DNA of 64,000 bases from the NCBI RefSeq assembly GCF_014673495.1, contig NZ_CP051006.1, positions 6,324,001-6,388,000 on the forward strand, written 5' to 3'. The notes under the pieces are model-generated. The model saw nothing but the letters and a program-made list of their open reading frames with translations. It had not been told where the DNA came from and searched no databases. The DNA is from Streptomyces griseofuscus (GTDB lineage Bacteria; Actinomycetota; Actinomycetes; Streptomycetales; Streptomycetaceae). Within the stretch, counting starts at the first letter, position 1. The number at the start of each line of letters is the position of its first letter. A program made the position numbers and the translations under genes. Positions 10,513 to 19,078 of the stretch are shown here, in pieces.

Positions 10513-12291
10513 ATGGCGGCGCATTTCGGCAGGCGGCTGCGCAAGGGGGCGGCGACCACCGCCGTGGCCGCGGCAGCGGTCGCGGCTCTCTCCGCGTCCC
10601 AGGCTCCGGGAGCGACCGGCGACGACCACGGCAGACAGGCGACGGCCGGCGCGTCCGCCCCCGTACCGGACCCCACCGGCGACGACGCCACGGGCAACTC
10701 GCCGTACTACACGGACCTGCCGCCCCTGAACAGCCCCAACCCGAGCCCCTCGCCGAGCGCAGGCACCCCGGTCGTCCAGGGCGCCGCCGAGGCCGGCATA
10801 CCGGCCACGGTCCTCGACGCGTACAAGAAGGCCGAGGCGGAGCTGCGCGCCTCCAAGCCCGGCTGCAACCTGCCCTGGCAACTACTCGCCGCCATCGGCA
10901 AGGTGGAGTCCGGTCAGGCCCGCGGCGGCGAGGTCGACGCCTCCGGCACCACCCTGCGGCCGATCCTCGGCCCGGTCCTCGACGGCAACGGCTTCGCGCT
11001 CATCAAGGACACCGACCACGGCGCGTACGACGGCAACGCCCAGTACGACCAGGCCGTCGGGCCCATGCAGTTCATCCCGTCCACCTGGGCCTGGGCCGGC
11101 CGCGACGGCAACGGCGACGGCAAGAAGGACCCCAACAACATCTACGACGCCGCGCTCGCCGCCGGCCACTACCTGTGCCGCGGCGACCGGGACCTGTCCC
11201 AGGCGGCCGACCTGCACGGCGCGATCCTCGGCTACAACAACTCGCAGGACTACCTGAACACCGTCCTGTCCTGGATGGAGTACTACAGCAAGGGCACCTA
11301 CTCCGTGCCCGACGGCACCGGCGCCGCGCCCGGCCATCGCAGCGACGACGGCACCCCGCGCACGACCCCGTCCACGCCGGCCGAGCCCGCGAACCCGCAC
11401 CAGGGCAAGCCGGGTTCGAAGGACCAGGGCGGCCGGCCGAGCCCCTCGCCGACGCCGTCGAAGCCCGGCGGCGGCCAGGACGGCGGCGACCCGGCCCCGC
11501 GGCCGCCCGGGACACCGGACCCGACCACGCCCACCCCCACCGACACGGTGGACCACCTGGAGAACGCGGGCACCGCCACGGCCGAGCTCACCGCGACCGC
11601 CGGGGACGCCTTCACCGGGACGATCAGCACCCGCGCCGAGACCAAGGCGGGCGCCGCCGTGGCCAAGGTCAGGATCCGGTTCACCATCTCCGGGGACACC
11701 GACGCCACCTTCACCGGCGGCGAGGACGTGGCCACGGTCGCCACCGACAGCAAGGGTGTCGCGAAGGCCCCCGCGCTCCAGGCGGGCGAGAAGACCGGCG
11801 ACTTCAAGGTCACCGCCACCGTCGTGGGCCGCTCGCTCAAGGGCGTCGACTACCAGGCGACCGTCACCGAACGCCCCGCCGACACCCTGACCGCCACCAC
11901 CAACGGCGACACCCCGCTGACCTGCACCCCCGGCGGCGAGTTCGCCGACCAGGTCCAGTTGAAGGCGACGTACAAGGGCGCCGTCGCGGACAAGGTCGCG
12001 GCCACCGCCACCCTGATCAAGTCCGCCACCGACGCCACCGAGAACGACAAGGGCCCCTACTTCAAGGACGCCACCACCGGCAAGGCCGTACGCACCCTCA
12101 CCGGTCTGAAGACGGACGCCAAGGGCCTGTTGACGCTGCCGAAGCTGTACGCGGACGACACCACCGGCACGTTCCTGCTGCGCGTCACCACCCCCGGCGG
12201 CGGCACCCTCACCGTCCGGCTGACGGTGGCCGCCGACGGCACCGCCACGGCGAGCCCGTCCCCGTCCCCGAGCGTATCGGCCGGCTCCTGA
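10513..12291 (+). CDS. Secreted lytic murein transglycosylase with C-terminal Ig-like region
   Basis: This 592-aa exported cell-wall enzyme cleaves the glycan strand of peptidoglycan. It has an N-terminal signal (RRLRKG, then an Ala/Val-rich core to about residue 35) and a Pro/Ser-rich linker. The transglycosylase domain follows at about 95-255: WQLLAAIGKVESGQ with the likely catalytic Glu132, then VGPMQFIPSTWAWAG near 184-198 and ILGYNNSQDYL. A long Pro/Ser/Gly linker (260-345) leads to about 240 residues of beta-rich, Thr/Ala-rich sequence resembling Ig-like domains. The start ATG at 10513 has GGGAGGGG eight bases upstream. Confidence 0.88.
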   Translation: MAAHFGRRLRKGAATTAVAAAAVAALSASQAPGATGDDHGRQATAGASAPVPDPTGDDATGNSPYYTDLPPLNSPNPSPSPSAGTPVVQGAAEAGIPATVLDAYKKAEAELRASKPGCNLPWQLLAAIGKVESGQARGGEVDASGTTLRPILGPVLDGNGFALIKDTDHGAYDGNAQYDQAVGPMQFIPSTWAWAGRDGNGDGKKDPNNIYDAALAAGHYLCRGDRDLSQAADLHGAILGYNNSQDYLNTVLSWMEYYSKGTYSVPDGTGAAPGHRSDDGTPRTTPSTPAEPANPHQGKPGSKDQGGRPSPSPTPSKPGGGQDGGDPAPRPPGTPDPTTPTPTDTVDHLENAGTATAELTATAGDAFTGTISTRAETKAGAAVAKVRIRFTISGDTDATFTGGEDVATVATDSKGVAKAPALQAGEKTGDFKVTATVVGRSLKGVDYQATVTERPADTLTATTNGDTPLTCTPGGEFADQVQLKATYKGAVADKVAATATLIKSATDATENDKGPYFKDATTGKAVRTLTGLKTDAKGLLTLPKLYADDTTGTFLLRVTTPGGGTLTVRLTVAADGTATASPSPSPSVSAGS

Positions 12292-12308
12292 GCCGACCGG
12301 ACCGCCAC

Positions 12309-12341
12309 GGCGCCCTCCCCGCTTCCGGCGGGGAGGGCGCC
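12309..12341 (+). terminator. Strong hairpin terminator after the transglycosylase gene
   Basis: GGCGCCCTCCCCGC (12309-12322) pairs perfectly with its complement at 12328-12341 around a 5-nt loop, 17 bp after the stop codon. The 14-bp stem has no long T-tract. Confidence 0.8.
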
Positions 12342-12454
12342 GTCGTTCGTGGGCGCACCGCTGTTCTCATCTCGTCCGCCCGTTGCTACGGTGCCCGCAC
12401 CTGACGCCGCATCAGAAACGGCCAGAACACCGACCGGCCACCGGGAGGCCCCGC

Positions 12455-12589
12455 ATGCGCGCCCTGATCGCCGCCGCGACCGGCCTCGCCCTCGCCTTCG
12501 CCCTGGTCCTCACGATCGCCGCCCTCGGCGCTCCGTCCGGCCGCACCTCGCCGAAACCGCTGCTGACCACGGTCCCCGCACATCCGTAA
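12455..12589 (+). CDS. SPW_0924-family small membrane peptide
   Basis: This 44-aa peptide has one hydrophobic segment (LIAAATGLALAFALVLTIAA, residues 3-22) and the tail SPKPLLTTVPAHP, which I recognise as the SPW_0924 family of Streptomyces. GGGAGG lies just upstream of the ATG. It is followed 22 bp later by the DUF3068 gene on the same strand, so they are probably co-transcribed. Function unknown. Confidence 0.75.
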   Translation: MRALIAAATGLALAFALVLTIAALGAPSGRTSPKPLLTTVPAHP

Positions 12590-12611
12590 CCCGCCCGGAA
12601 GGGAGGCCGCG

Positions 12612-13604
12612 ATGCGCCGCAAGGCAAGCCTGATCCTGCTCGCCTGTGCCGTCTTCTGCGCGGCACTGTCGCCACTGACACGCTGGTACGCCTTTCCGCG
12701 CCTGGCCCGGATCCCCGCGAACCAGTACCAGGACATCGTCCTGGAGGCCAAGAACGCCACCCTCCTCGACTACGGCACCATGCGCGCGAAAAAGGTCCCC
12801 GAGGTCACCATCGTGCAGACCCTCAAGGGCGATGTGAGGGCCGCTGAGAAGATCGAGAAGAGCGCACACCGGCCGGTCGTCGTCTGGAACGCCCTGTCCT
12901 ACGTCCAGGGCCCCGACGGCAAGATGGTCTCCGAGGTCCCCGAGCGCTACATCTTCGACGCCCACAGCCAGGCCCCCGTCCACGCCACCGGCGAGATGGT
13001 CGACGGCGACCCGGTCGAGCGGACCGGCATCGAGTTCAAGTGGCCCTTTCTGACCGAGAAACGGGACTACGAGTACTTCGACGCGCAGACCCGCACCACC
13101 AGCCCCATCCACTACCGGGGCACCCGCGAGTTCCACGGCCTGAAGGTCTACTACTTCGAACAGACCGTCCCCTGGACCAAGGTCCCCATGCCGAAGTCCA
13201 TGCCGGTCAAGGGCATCACCCCGCAGACCGTCGCCAGGACCGGCACCACCCGCTGGTACACCACCGTGCGCCGCTTCTGGGTCGAACCGGTCACCGGCGC
13301 ACCGGTTTACGGCGAGGAGATCCACCAAGAGGAACTGCGCGGCGGCACCCTGCTCGGCGGACGCGCCAAGGTCACCGCGTTCGCCGGGGACGTGAAGATG
13401 CGCGAGGACTACGTCGAGCACACGGTCGCCCTCGTCAGACACAACCGCACGCTCGTCCTCGCACTCACCTCCTACGTCCCCCGGGGCTCCCTGACCCTCG
13501 GCCTGCTCCTGCTCGCCCTCTCCCTCGTCCTGGAGGCCCGCGCCCGCCACCCCGGGGACCCGACACCCGCCCGGGCGGCGGAACCGCGGCCGGTCAGCGC
13601 CTGA
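12612..13604 (+). CDS. DUF3068 (PorA-family-like) membrane-anchored protein
   Basis: This 330-aa protein has an N-terminal transmembrane segment (LILLACAVFCAALSPL, residues 6-21) and a second one near the C-terminus (SLTLGLLLLALSLVLEA, about 295-311), so the bulk faces outside the cytoplasm. The central region has the DUF3068 pattern: paired repeats around VVVWNALSYVQG and TRWYTTVRRFWVEPVTG, and YFEQTVPWTKVPMP. The function is unknown; related actinobacterial proteins are annotated as PorA-like. The start ATG at 12612 has GGGAGG upstream. Its 3' end overlaps the converging hrpB gene by 11 bp. Confidence 0.82.
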   Translation: MRRKASLILLACAVFCAALSPLTRWYAFPRLARIPANQYQDIVLEAKNATLLDYGTMRAKKVPEVTIVQTLKGDVRAAEKIEKSAHRPVVVWNALSYVQGPDGKMVSEVPERYIFDAHSQAPVHATGEMVDGDPVERTGIEFKWPFLTEKRDYEYFDAQTRTTSPIHYRGTREFHGLKVYYFEQTVPWTKVPMPKSMPVKGITPQTVARTGTTRWYTTVRRFWVEPVTGAPVYGEEIHQEELRGGTLLGGRAKVTAFAGDVKMREDYVEHTVALVRHNRTLVLALTSYVPRGSLTLGLLLLALSLVLEARARHPGDPTPARAAEPRPVSA

Positions 13605-16155
13605 GCCGCGCGTTGGTGTGCCGGGTGGGCTCGGCCGCCGCCGGGTCCTCCGGCCACGGGTGCTTCGGATAGCGGCCGCGCAGCTCGGCCCGCACGGCCC
13701 GGTAGCCGTCCCGCCAGAACGACGCCAGATCGGCCGTCACCGCGGCGGGCCGCCCGGCGGGGGAGAGCAGATGCACGAGCAGCGGCACACCCGCCACCGA
13801 CGGCGTCTCGCGCAGCCCGAACATCTCCTGGAGCTTCACCGCGAGCACCGGCCGCTCCGGATCCCGGTAGTCGATCCGGATCCTGGACCCGCTCGGCACG
13901 GTCATCCGCTCGGGCGCCAGCTCGTCCAGGCGCACGGCCTCCCCGCTCGCCCAGGGCAGCAGCCGCGACAGCGCCTGCCCGGCGTCGATCCGCGCGAGAT
14001 CCGCCCGCCGCCGGGCCCGGCCCAGCTCCGGCTCCAGCCACCGCTCCGCACTCGCGTGCAGCGCCTCGTCCGACACATCCGGCCACGGCTCCCCGAGCCG
14101 GGCGCCCAGGAACGCCAGCCGCAGCCGCAGCACCTGAGCGTCCGGCGTCCACCGCAGCAGCGCGGGCCCCTCCTGCCGCAACCCTTCGAGCAGCGCCGCG
14201 CGCACCAGCTCAGGCGCGGCGTCCTTCAAGGGCCGCACCGTCAACTCGACCGCCCCGAGCCGCTCGACCCGCCGGGCCACGACATCGCCGTCCGCCCAGC
14301 GCACCTCGTCCCGCTCGTCCAGCACCGCGCCCGCCGCCGCCCGCGCCACCTCCTCCGACACCGCGGCCCCGAGCCGCACCCGGGCATGCCCCTTCCCGCC
14401 CGGCCGGTCGGCCACGGCCACGACGACCCACGGCGCCCCCCGCAACGCCGACCCCTCCACCACCTCGGCCCGCGTCCCGGACACCATGAGGTACGACCCG
14501 CCGTCCGACTTCCCGATCCGCTCGGGGAAAGCGAGCGCGGCGACCAGCCCGACGAGGCCGTCCGCACCGGCACCGGCCGACGGGACCGCCTGCGCGGAGC
14601 CCCGGATCCCGGTGCCCGGCCCGGGGCTCACCCGGGGCCCGCTCTCCTGGCCGGGCGGGCCGGAGAACTCCGCCGCGACAGACCGCAGCCGCCGTACCTC
14701 CGCCGCCCACCGACCCGCGTAGGCGTCACCCCCACGCCGAGCGGAGCGCAACGCACCGGCGAGATCGTCGCCGTACTCCCGCGGCACCTCCTCCGAGAGC
14801 AGCGCGACCACCTCCGCCCCCGCCCCGGACGTGTCCAGCAGCGCCCGGCCCAGCCGAGGGTGCAGCCCCAGCCGGGAGAGCCGTACGCCGCGTTCCGTCG
14901 CCCGCCCCGCCGAGTCCACCGCGCCCACCGCCACCAGCGCGGAGCGCGCCGCCGCCATCGCACCGCCCGGCGGCGGATCCAACAGGGCAAGACCCGAGGC
15001 GTCCGGATCGCCCCAGCAGGCCGTCTGGAGCGCGAACGACGTCAGGTCGGCCACCTTGATCTCCGGCGCCGGGAACGCCGGCAGACGGCCGTCCTCGGCC
15101 TCCGCCCAGCACCGGTACACCGCGCCCGGTGCCTCCCGCCCGGCCCGGCCCGCCCGCTGCCGCCCGGCCGCCCGCGACGCCCGTACCGTCGTCAGCCCGC
15201 TGAGCCCCCGCGCATGATCCACCCGGGGCTCCCGGGCCAGCCCCGAGTCCACCACCACCCGCACCCCGGGCACGGTCAGCGAGGACTCCGCGACCGACGT
15301 CGCCAGCACCACCCGCCGCCGCTCCCCGGCGGACAGCACCGCCTCCTGCACGGCCGCGGGCGCCCGCCCGTGCACCTGGAGCACCTCGACCCCGGCCGGC
15401 GCACCCAACTGCGCGGCCACCCGCGCGATCTCGCCGACCCCGGGCAGGAAACACAGCACGTCACCGTCCCGCTCGGCCAGCGCCCGTCGCACCACCGACG
15501 CCACATGCGCCAGCAGCGCGGGGTCCACCCGCATCCCGTGCGGCGGCCGCACCGGCCGTACCGGCGGCGCCCACACCACCTCCACGGGATGCGCGGTCCC
15601 CGCCGCCTCGACCACCGGCGCCCCGCCCAGCAGCCGCGACCATCCCTGCGCGTCCGTGGTCGCCGACGCGGCCACCAGCCGCAGCTCCGGCCGCAGCGCC
15701 TGCCGTACGTCCCACAGGAAGGCCGCCACCGTGTCGGCGTCCAGATGCCGCTCATGGCACTCGTCGAGCACGACGACGTCCACCCCGGCCAGCTCCTGAT
15801 CGCGCTGGAGCCGCTGGAGCAGCACACCCGTGGTCACGACCTCCACCCGCGTGCACCGCCCCACGGCCCGCTCCCCGCGCACCGTGAAGCCCACGCTCTC
15901 GCCGGGCCGCTCGCCCACCAGCCACGCCATCCGCCGCGCCGCCGCGCGCGCCGCGATCCGCCGCGGCTCGGCCACCACGACCCGCCGCGCCGGCCCGTCC
16001 CCGACCAGCCCCGCCAGCACCAGCGGCACCAGGGTCGTCTTGCCGGTACCGGGCGGCGCCACCAGGACGGCGGTGCCGTCGGCCGCGAGCGCGTCGGTCA
16101 GGGCGGGCAGGGCGGAGCGCACGGGCAGCGCGTCCAGGGCGTCGTAACGGATCAC
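13594..16155 (-). CDS. hrpB: ATP-dependent helicase HrpB
   Basis: This 853-aa DExH-box (DEAH/RHA) helicase has Walker A VAPPGTGKTTLVPL at about residues 32-45 and the DECHERHLDAD box near 130. SVAESSLTVPGVRVVVDSG comes from the second RecA domain, and QRAGRAGREAPG is motif VI. The HrpB C-terminal domain follows; length matches HrpB (about 820 aa). Its RNA substrate role is poorly defined even in E. coli. The start is GTG at 16155; AGGA is only one base upstream, so the translation signal is unusual or the mRNA is leaderless. It converges with DUF3068 with overlapping ends. Confidence 0.93.
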   Translation of the reverse strand: MIRYDALDALPVRSALPALTDALAADGTAVLVAPPGTGKTTLVPLVLAGLVGDGPARRVVVAEPRRIAARAAARRMAWLVGERPGESVGFTVRGERAVGRCTRVEVVTTGVLLQRLQRDQELAGVDVVVLDECHERHLDADTVAAFLWDVRQALRPELRLVAASATTDAQGWSRLLGGAPVVEAAGTAHPVEVVWAPPVRPVRPPHGMRVDPALLAHVASVVRRALAERDGDVLCFLPGVGEIARVAAQLGAPAGVEVLQVHGRAPAAVQEAVLSAGERRRVVLATSVAESSLTVPGVRVVVDSGLAREPRVDHARGLSGLTTVRASRAAGRQRAGRAGREAPGAVYRCWAEAEDGRLPAFPAPEIKVADLTSFALQTACWGDPDASGLALLDPPPGGAMAAARSALVAVGAVDSAGRATERGVRLSRLGLHPRLGRALLDTSGAGAEVVALLSEEVPREYGDDLAGALRSARRGGDAYAGRWAAEVRRLRSVAAEFSGPPGQESGPRVSPGPGTGIRGSAQAVPSAGAGADGLVGLVAALAFPERIGKSDGGSYLMVSGTRAEVVEGSALRGAPWVVVAVADRPGGKGHARVRLGAAVSEEVARAAAGAVLDERDEVRWADGDVVARRVERLGAVELTVRPLKDAAPELVRAALLEGLRQEGPALLRWTPDAQVLRLRLAFLGARLGEPWPDVSDEALHASAERWLEPELGRARRRADLARIDAGQALSRLLPWASGEAVRLDELAPERMTVPSGSRIRIDYRDPERPVLAVKLQEMFGLRETPSVAGVPLLVHLLSPAGRPAAVTADLASFWRDGYRAVRAELRGRYPKHPWPEDPAAAEPTRHTNARLRR

Positions 16156-16211
16156 GTCCTAAGTGTCGTACGACGCCCGAACCCGCTCCCTCGTCCCCGA
16201 TCGGGGAGGTT

Positions 16212-17183
16212 TCAGTCCCGCTCGCACACGAAGACGGCGGTACCCGGGATCAGACTGCCCCGCAGCGGGGACCAGCCGCCCCACTCCGAGCTGTTCCAGG
16301 CCGGCCACTCCGGCTCCACCAGGTCCACCAGGCGGAACCCGGTGGCCACGATGTCGCGGACCCGGTCGCCCAGCGTCCTGTGGTGCTCCACGTAGACCGC
16401 CCCGCCCCGCTCGTCCTGCTCCACATAGGGCGTGCGGTCGAAGTACGAGGCGGACACCGACAGGCCCTCGGGACCCGGCTCGTCCGGGAAGGCCCAGCGG
16501 ATCGGATGGGTCACCGAGAAGACGAATCGGCCGCCGGGCCGCAGCACCCGCCGCACCTCGCTCAGCACCAGGCGCGGATCCGCGACGAACGGCAGCGCGC
16601 CGTACGCCGAGCACGCCAGGTCGAAGGAGCCGTCCGCGAAGGGCAGCGCGCCCGCGTCCGCGCACACCAGCGGAAACGATCCGCCGATGCGCAGCGCGTG
16701 CTGGAGCTGGCGGTGCGAGAGATCCAGGGCCACCGGACGGGCACCCTGGGCGGCCAGCCAGCGCGCGCACTGCGCCGCGCCCGCGCCGATCTCCAGGACC
16801 TCCTTGCCCTTCAGGTCCTCCGGCGGGCCGAGCAGCTCGGCCTCCACCTCGTCCAGACCCTCCGGGCCCCACACGAAGCGGTCGTCGCCGAGGAACGTGC
16901 CGTGATCGACCTGGTACTCGTCCGCGTTGCGGTCCCACCAGCTCCGGTTGGCCCGGCTGCTCTCCGCGACATCGGCGTCACGGCGGGTGGCTTCGGGCTC
17001 GAACCCCTCGGGCTCGGCCCGTTCGGACTCTTGGATGATCGGCTCCCTCGTCGTAATCTTCCGTCCCGACCCACCGGACGGCGGTACGCCGTGGACGGGG
17101 TCGCACGGCCCTGCCGCGCGGTCCTGTGGGACTTTTCGTGCCGGGTATACGGCGATCCGCCCCGGGTGTGCGCCTTCGCGCAT
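16212..17183 (-). CDS. Class I SAM-dependent methyltransferase (start uncertain)
   Basis: The methyltransferase core has VLEIGAGAAQCARWLAAQGARP (motif I), ALDLSHRQLQHA, ADAGALPFADGSFDLACS and RVLRPGGRFVFSVTHPI, typical of the UbiE/Methyltransf_11 class. The substrate is unknown. The start is a problem. Homology-like sequence begins about TTREPIIQ near 17055, where the only in-frame start-like codon is ATT (preceded by GGGACGGAAG). The nearest ATG is at 17183, preceded by GGAAAG. Between them, third codon positions lose the usual G/C bias, so that stretch may not be coding. The ATG would overlap the -35 element of the divergent rpsA promoter. I give the ATG as the outer limit. Confidence 0.75.
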   Translation of the reverse strand: MREGAHPGRIAVYPARKVPQDRAAGPCDPVHGVPPSGGSGRKITTREPIIQESERAEPEGFEPEATRRDADVAESSRANRSWWDRNADEYQVDHGTFLGDDRFVWGPEGLDEVEAELLGPPEDLKGKEVLEIGAGAAQCARWLAAQGARPVALDLSHRQLQHALRIGGSFPLVCADAGALPFADGSFDLACSAYGALPFVADPRLVLSEVRRVLRPGGRFVFSVTHPIRWAFPDEPGPEGLSVSASYFDRTPYVEQDERGGAVYVEHHRTLGDRVRDIVATGFRLVDLVEPEWPAWNSSEWGGWSPLRGSLIPGTAVFVCERD

Positions 17184-17211
17184 TGACCCTTTCCGGCTGC
17201 CCCCGTATGCT
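17183..17211 (+). promoter_or_regulatory. rpsA promoter, principal sigma factor type
   Basis: TTGACC (17183-17188), 17-bp spacer, TATGCT (17206-17211). This is a near-ideal HrdB promoter for a ribosomal protein gene. The start would lie about 17218, leaving a leader of about 205 nt. Confidence 0.8.
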
Positions 17212-17217
17212 ACAAGT

Positions 17218-17421
17218 TGCGCTGCGGGCCTGCGCGCCTCAGACGTAGCAGGCTGCGCTCGCATCTGTATGTATGTCCCCTCGGTTTTCGAGGCGCCACC
17301 GGGCACCCGGTGTCCTGAAAAGGTGGCGCTTCCTTGGCTGTCCGGCTTCTACAGGGCGAAACAGGCTCCCGGCGTAAGCAGTACCTACGACTTCAATGTC
17401 CGTACCGGAGCCCTTTCCCAC
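17218..17421 (+). promoter_or_regulatory. Structured 5' leader of rpsA
   Basis: The long leader contains GCGCCACC (17293-17300) pairing with GGTGGCGC (17322-17329) around an inner CACCGG/CCGGTG hairpin. A purine stretch GAAAAGG lies between the arms. S1 autoregulates its own translation in other bacteria, so an autogenous control element is plausible. I do not recognise a named RNA family. Confidence 0.5.
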
Positions 17422-18915
17422 ATGACGAGCAGCACCGAGACCACCGCCACCACCCCGCAGGTAGCGGTCAACGACATCGGTAACGAGGAAGCCTTCCTCG
17501 CCGCGATCGACGAGACGATCAAGTACTTCAACGACGGCGACATCGTCGACGGCGTCATCGTGAAGGTCGACCGGGACGAGGTCCTGCTCGACATCGGTTA
17601 CAAGACCGAAGGTGTCATCCCGAGCCGCGAGCTCTCGATCAAGCACGACGTCGACCCGAACGAGGTCGTGGCCGTCGGCGACGAGATCGAGGCCCTGGTC
17701 CTCCAGAAGGAGGACAAGGAAGGCCGCCTGATCCTCTCGAAGAAGCGCGCCCAGTACGAGCGTGCCTGGGGCACCATCGAGAAGATCAAGGAAGAGGACG
17801 GCATCGTCACCGGTACCGTCATCGAGGTCGTCAAGGGTGGTCTCATCCTTGACATCGGCCTCCGTGGCTTCCTGCCGGCTTCCCTCGTCGAGATGCGTCG
17901 TGTCCGCGACCTCCAGCCGTACGTCGGCAAGGAGCTCGAGGCCAAGATCATCGAGCTGGACAAGAACCGCAACAACGTGGTCCTGTCCCGCCGTGCCTGG
18001 CTGGAGCAGACCCAGTCCGAGGTCCGCCAGACGTTCCTCACGACCCTCCAGAAGGGTCAGGTCCGCTCCGGCGTGGTCTCCTCGATCGTCAACTTCGGTG
18101 CCTTCGTGGACCTGGGTGGCGTCGACGGTCTGGTCCACGTCTCCGAGCTGTCCTGGAAGCACATCGACCACCCGTCCGAGGTTGTCGAGGTCGGCCAGGA
18201 AGTCACCGTCGAGGTCCTCGACGTGGACATGGACCGCGAGCGTGTCTCCCTGTCGCTGAAGGCGACCCAGGAAGACCCGTGGCAGCAGTTCGCCCGCACC
18301 CACCAGATCGGCCAGGTCGTGCCCGGTAAGGTCACGAAGCTGGTTCCGTTCGGTGCGTTCGTCCGCGTGGACGAGGGCATCGAGGGTCTGGTCCACATCT
18401 CCGAGCTGGCCGAGCGCCACGTGGAGATCCCGGAGCAGGTCGTCCAGGTCAACGACGAGATCTTCGTCAAGGTCATCGACATCGACCTCGAGCGTCGTCG
18501 CATCAGCCTCTCGCTGAAGCAGGCCAACGAGTCCTTCGGCGCCGACCCGTCGGTCGTCGAGTTCGACCCGACCCTTTACGGCATGGCCGCGTCCTACGAC
18601 GACCAGGGCAACTACATCTACCCCGAGGGCTTCGACCCCGAGACCAACGACTGGCTCGAGGGCTACGAGAAGCAGCGCGAGGAGTGGGAGCGCCAGTACG
18701 CCGAGGCGCAGTCCCGCTTCGAGCAGCACCAGCAGCAGGTCATCAAGTCCCGCGAGGCCGACGCCGCTGCCGCGGCCGAGGGCGGCGAGGCTGCGGCTCC
18801 GGTCGCGACCGGCGGTGGCTCGTACTCCTCCGAGGGTGCGGACACCTCTGGCGCCCTGGCGTCGGACGAGGCGCTGGCTGCGCTGCGCGAGAAGCTCGCG
18901 GGCGGCCAGAGCTGA
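17422..18915 (+). CDS. rpsA: 30S ribosomal protein S1
   Basis: This 497-aa RNA-binding protein has four S1 domains at about residues 35-105, 120-190, 205-280 and 295-365. Examples are GDIVDGVIVKVDRDEVLLDIGYK and GQVVPGKVTKLVPFGAFVRV. An acidic/Gln-rich and Ala-rich C-terminal tail follows. This four-domain form is typical of actinobacteria (E. coli S1 has six). Codon use is slightly richer in T at third positions than neighbours, as in highly expressed genes. The ATG at 17422 has CCGGAG about 11 bases upstream. It is transcribed alone, with its own promoter and terminator. Confidence 0.97.
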   Translation: MTSSTETTATTPQVAVNDIGNEEAFLAAIDETIKYFNDGDIVDGVIVKVDRDEVLLDIGYKTEGVIPSRELSIKHDVDPNEVVAVGDEIEALVLQKEDKEGRLILSKKRAQYERAWGTIEKIKEEDGIVTGTVIEVVKGGLILDIGLRGFLPASLVEMRRVRDLQPYVGKELEAKIIELDKNRNNVVLSRRAWLEQTQSEVRQTFLTTLQKGQVRSGVVSSIVNFGAFVDLGGVDGLVHVSELSWKHIDHPSEVVEVGQEVTVEVLDVDMDRERVSLSLKATQEDPWQQFARTHQIGQVVPGKVTKLVPFGAFVRVDEGIEGLVHISELAERHVEIPEQVVQVNDEIFVKVIDIDLERRRISLSLKQANESFGADPSVVEFDPTLYGMAASYDDQGNYIYPEGFDPETNDWLEGYEKQREEWERQYAEAQSRFEQHQQQVIKSREADAAAAAEGGEAAAPVATGGGSYSSEGADTSGALASDEALAALREKLAGGQS

Positions 18916-18948
18916 ACGCAGGCCGCTGAGGCTTAGCAGGTAGCTGCT

Positions 18949-18989
18949 GAGGGGCTCCACCTTTCGAGGTGGGGCCCCTCAGGGTTTTT
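18949..18989 (+). terminator. Intrinsic terminator of rpsA
   Basis: GAGGGGC-TCCACC pairs with GGTGG-GGCCCCTC around TTTCGA (18949-18980), followed by AGGGTTTTT. It is a classical stem with T-tract 33 bp after the stop codon. Confidence 0.9.
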
Positions 18990-19078
18990 CGGGGGTCCGG
19001 CGGTCGTGTTTCGGGTGCGGGTCCGTCGTGGCCGGTCCCGCAGTGCCCCGCGTCCCTAGGGGATCACCGCAGCCCTTG

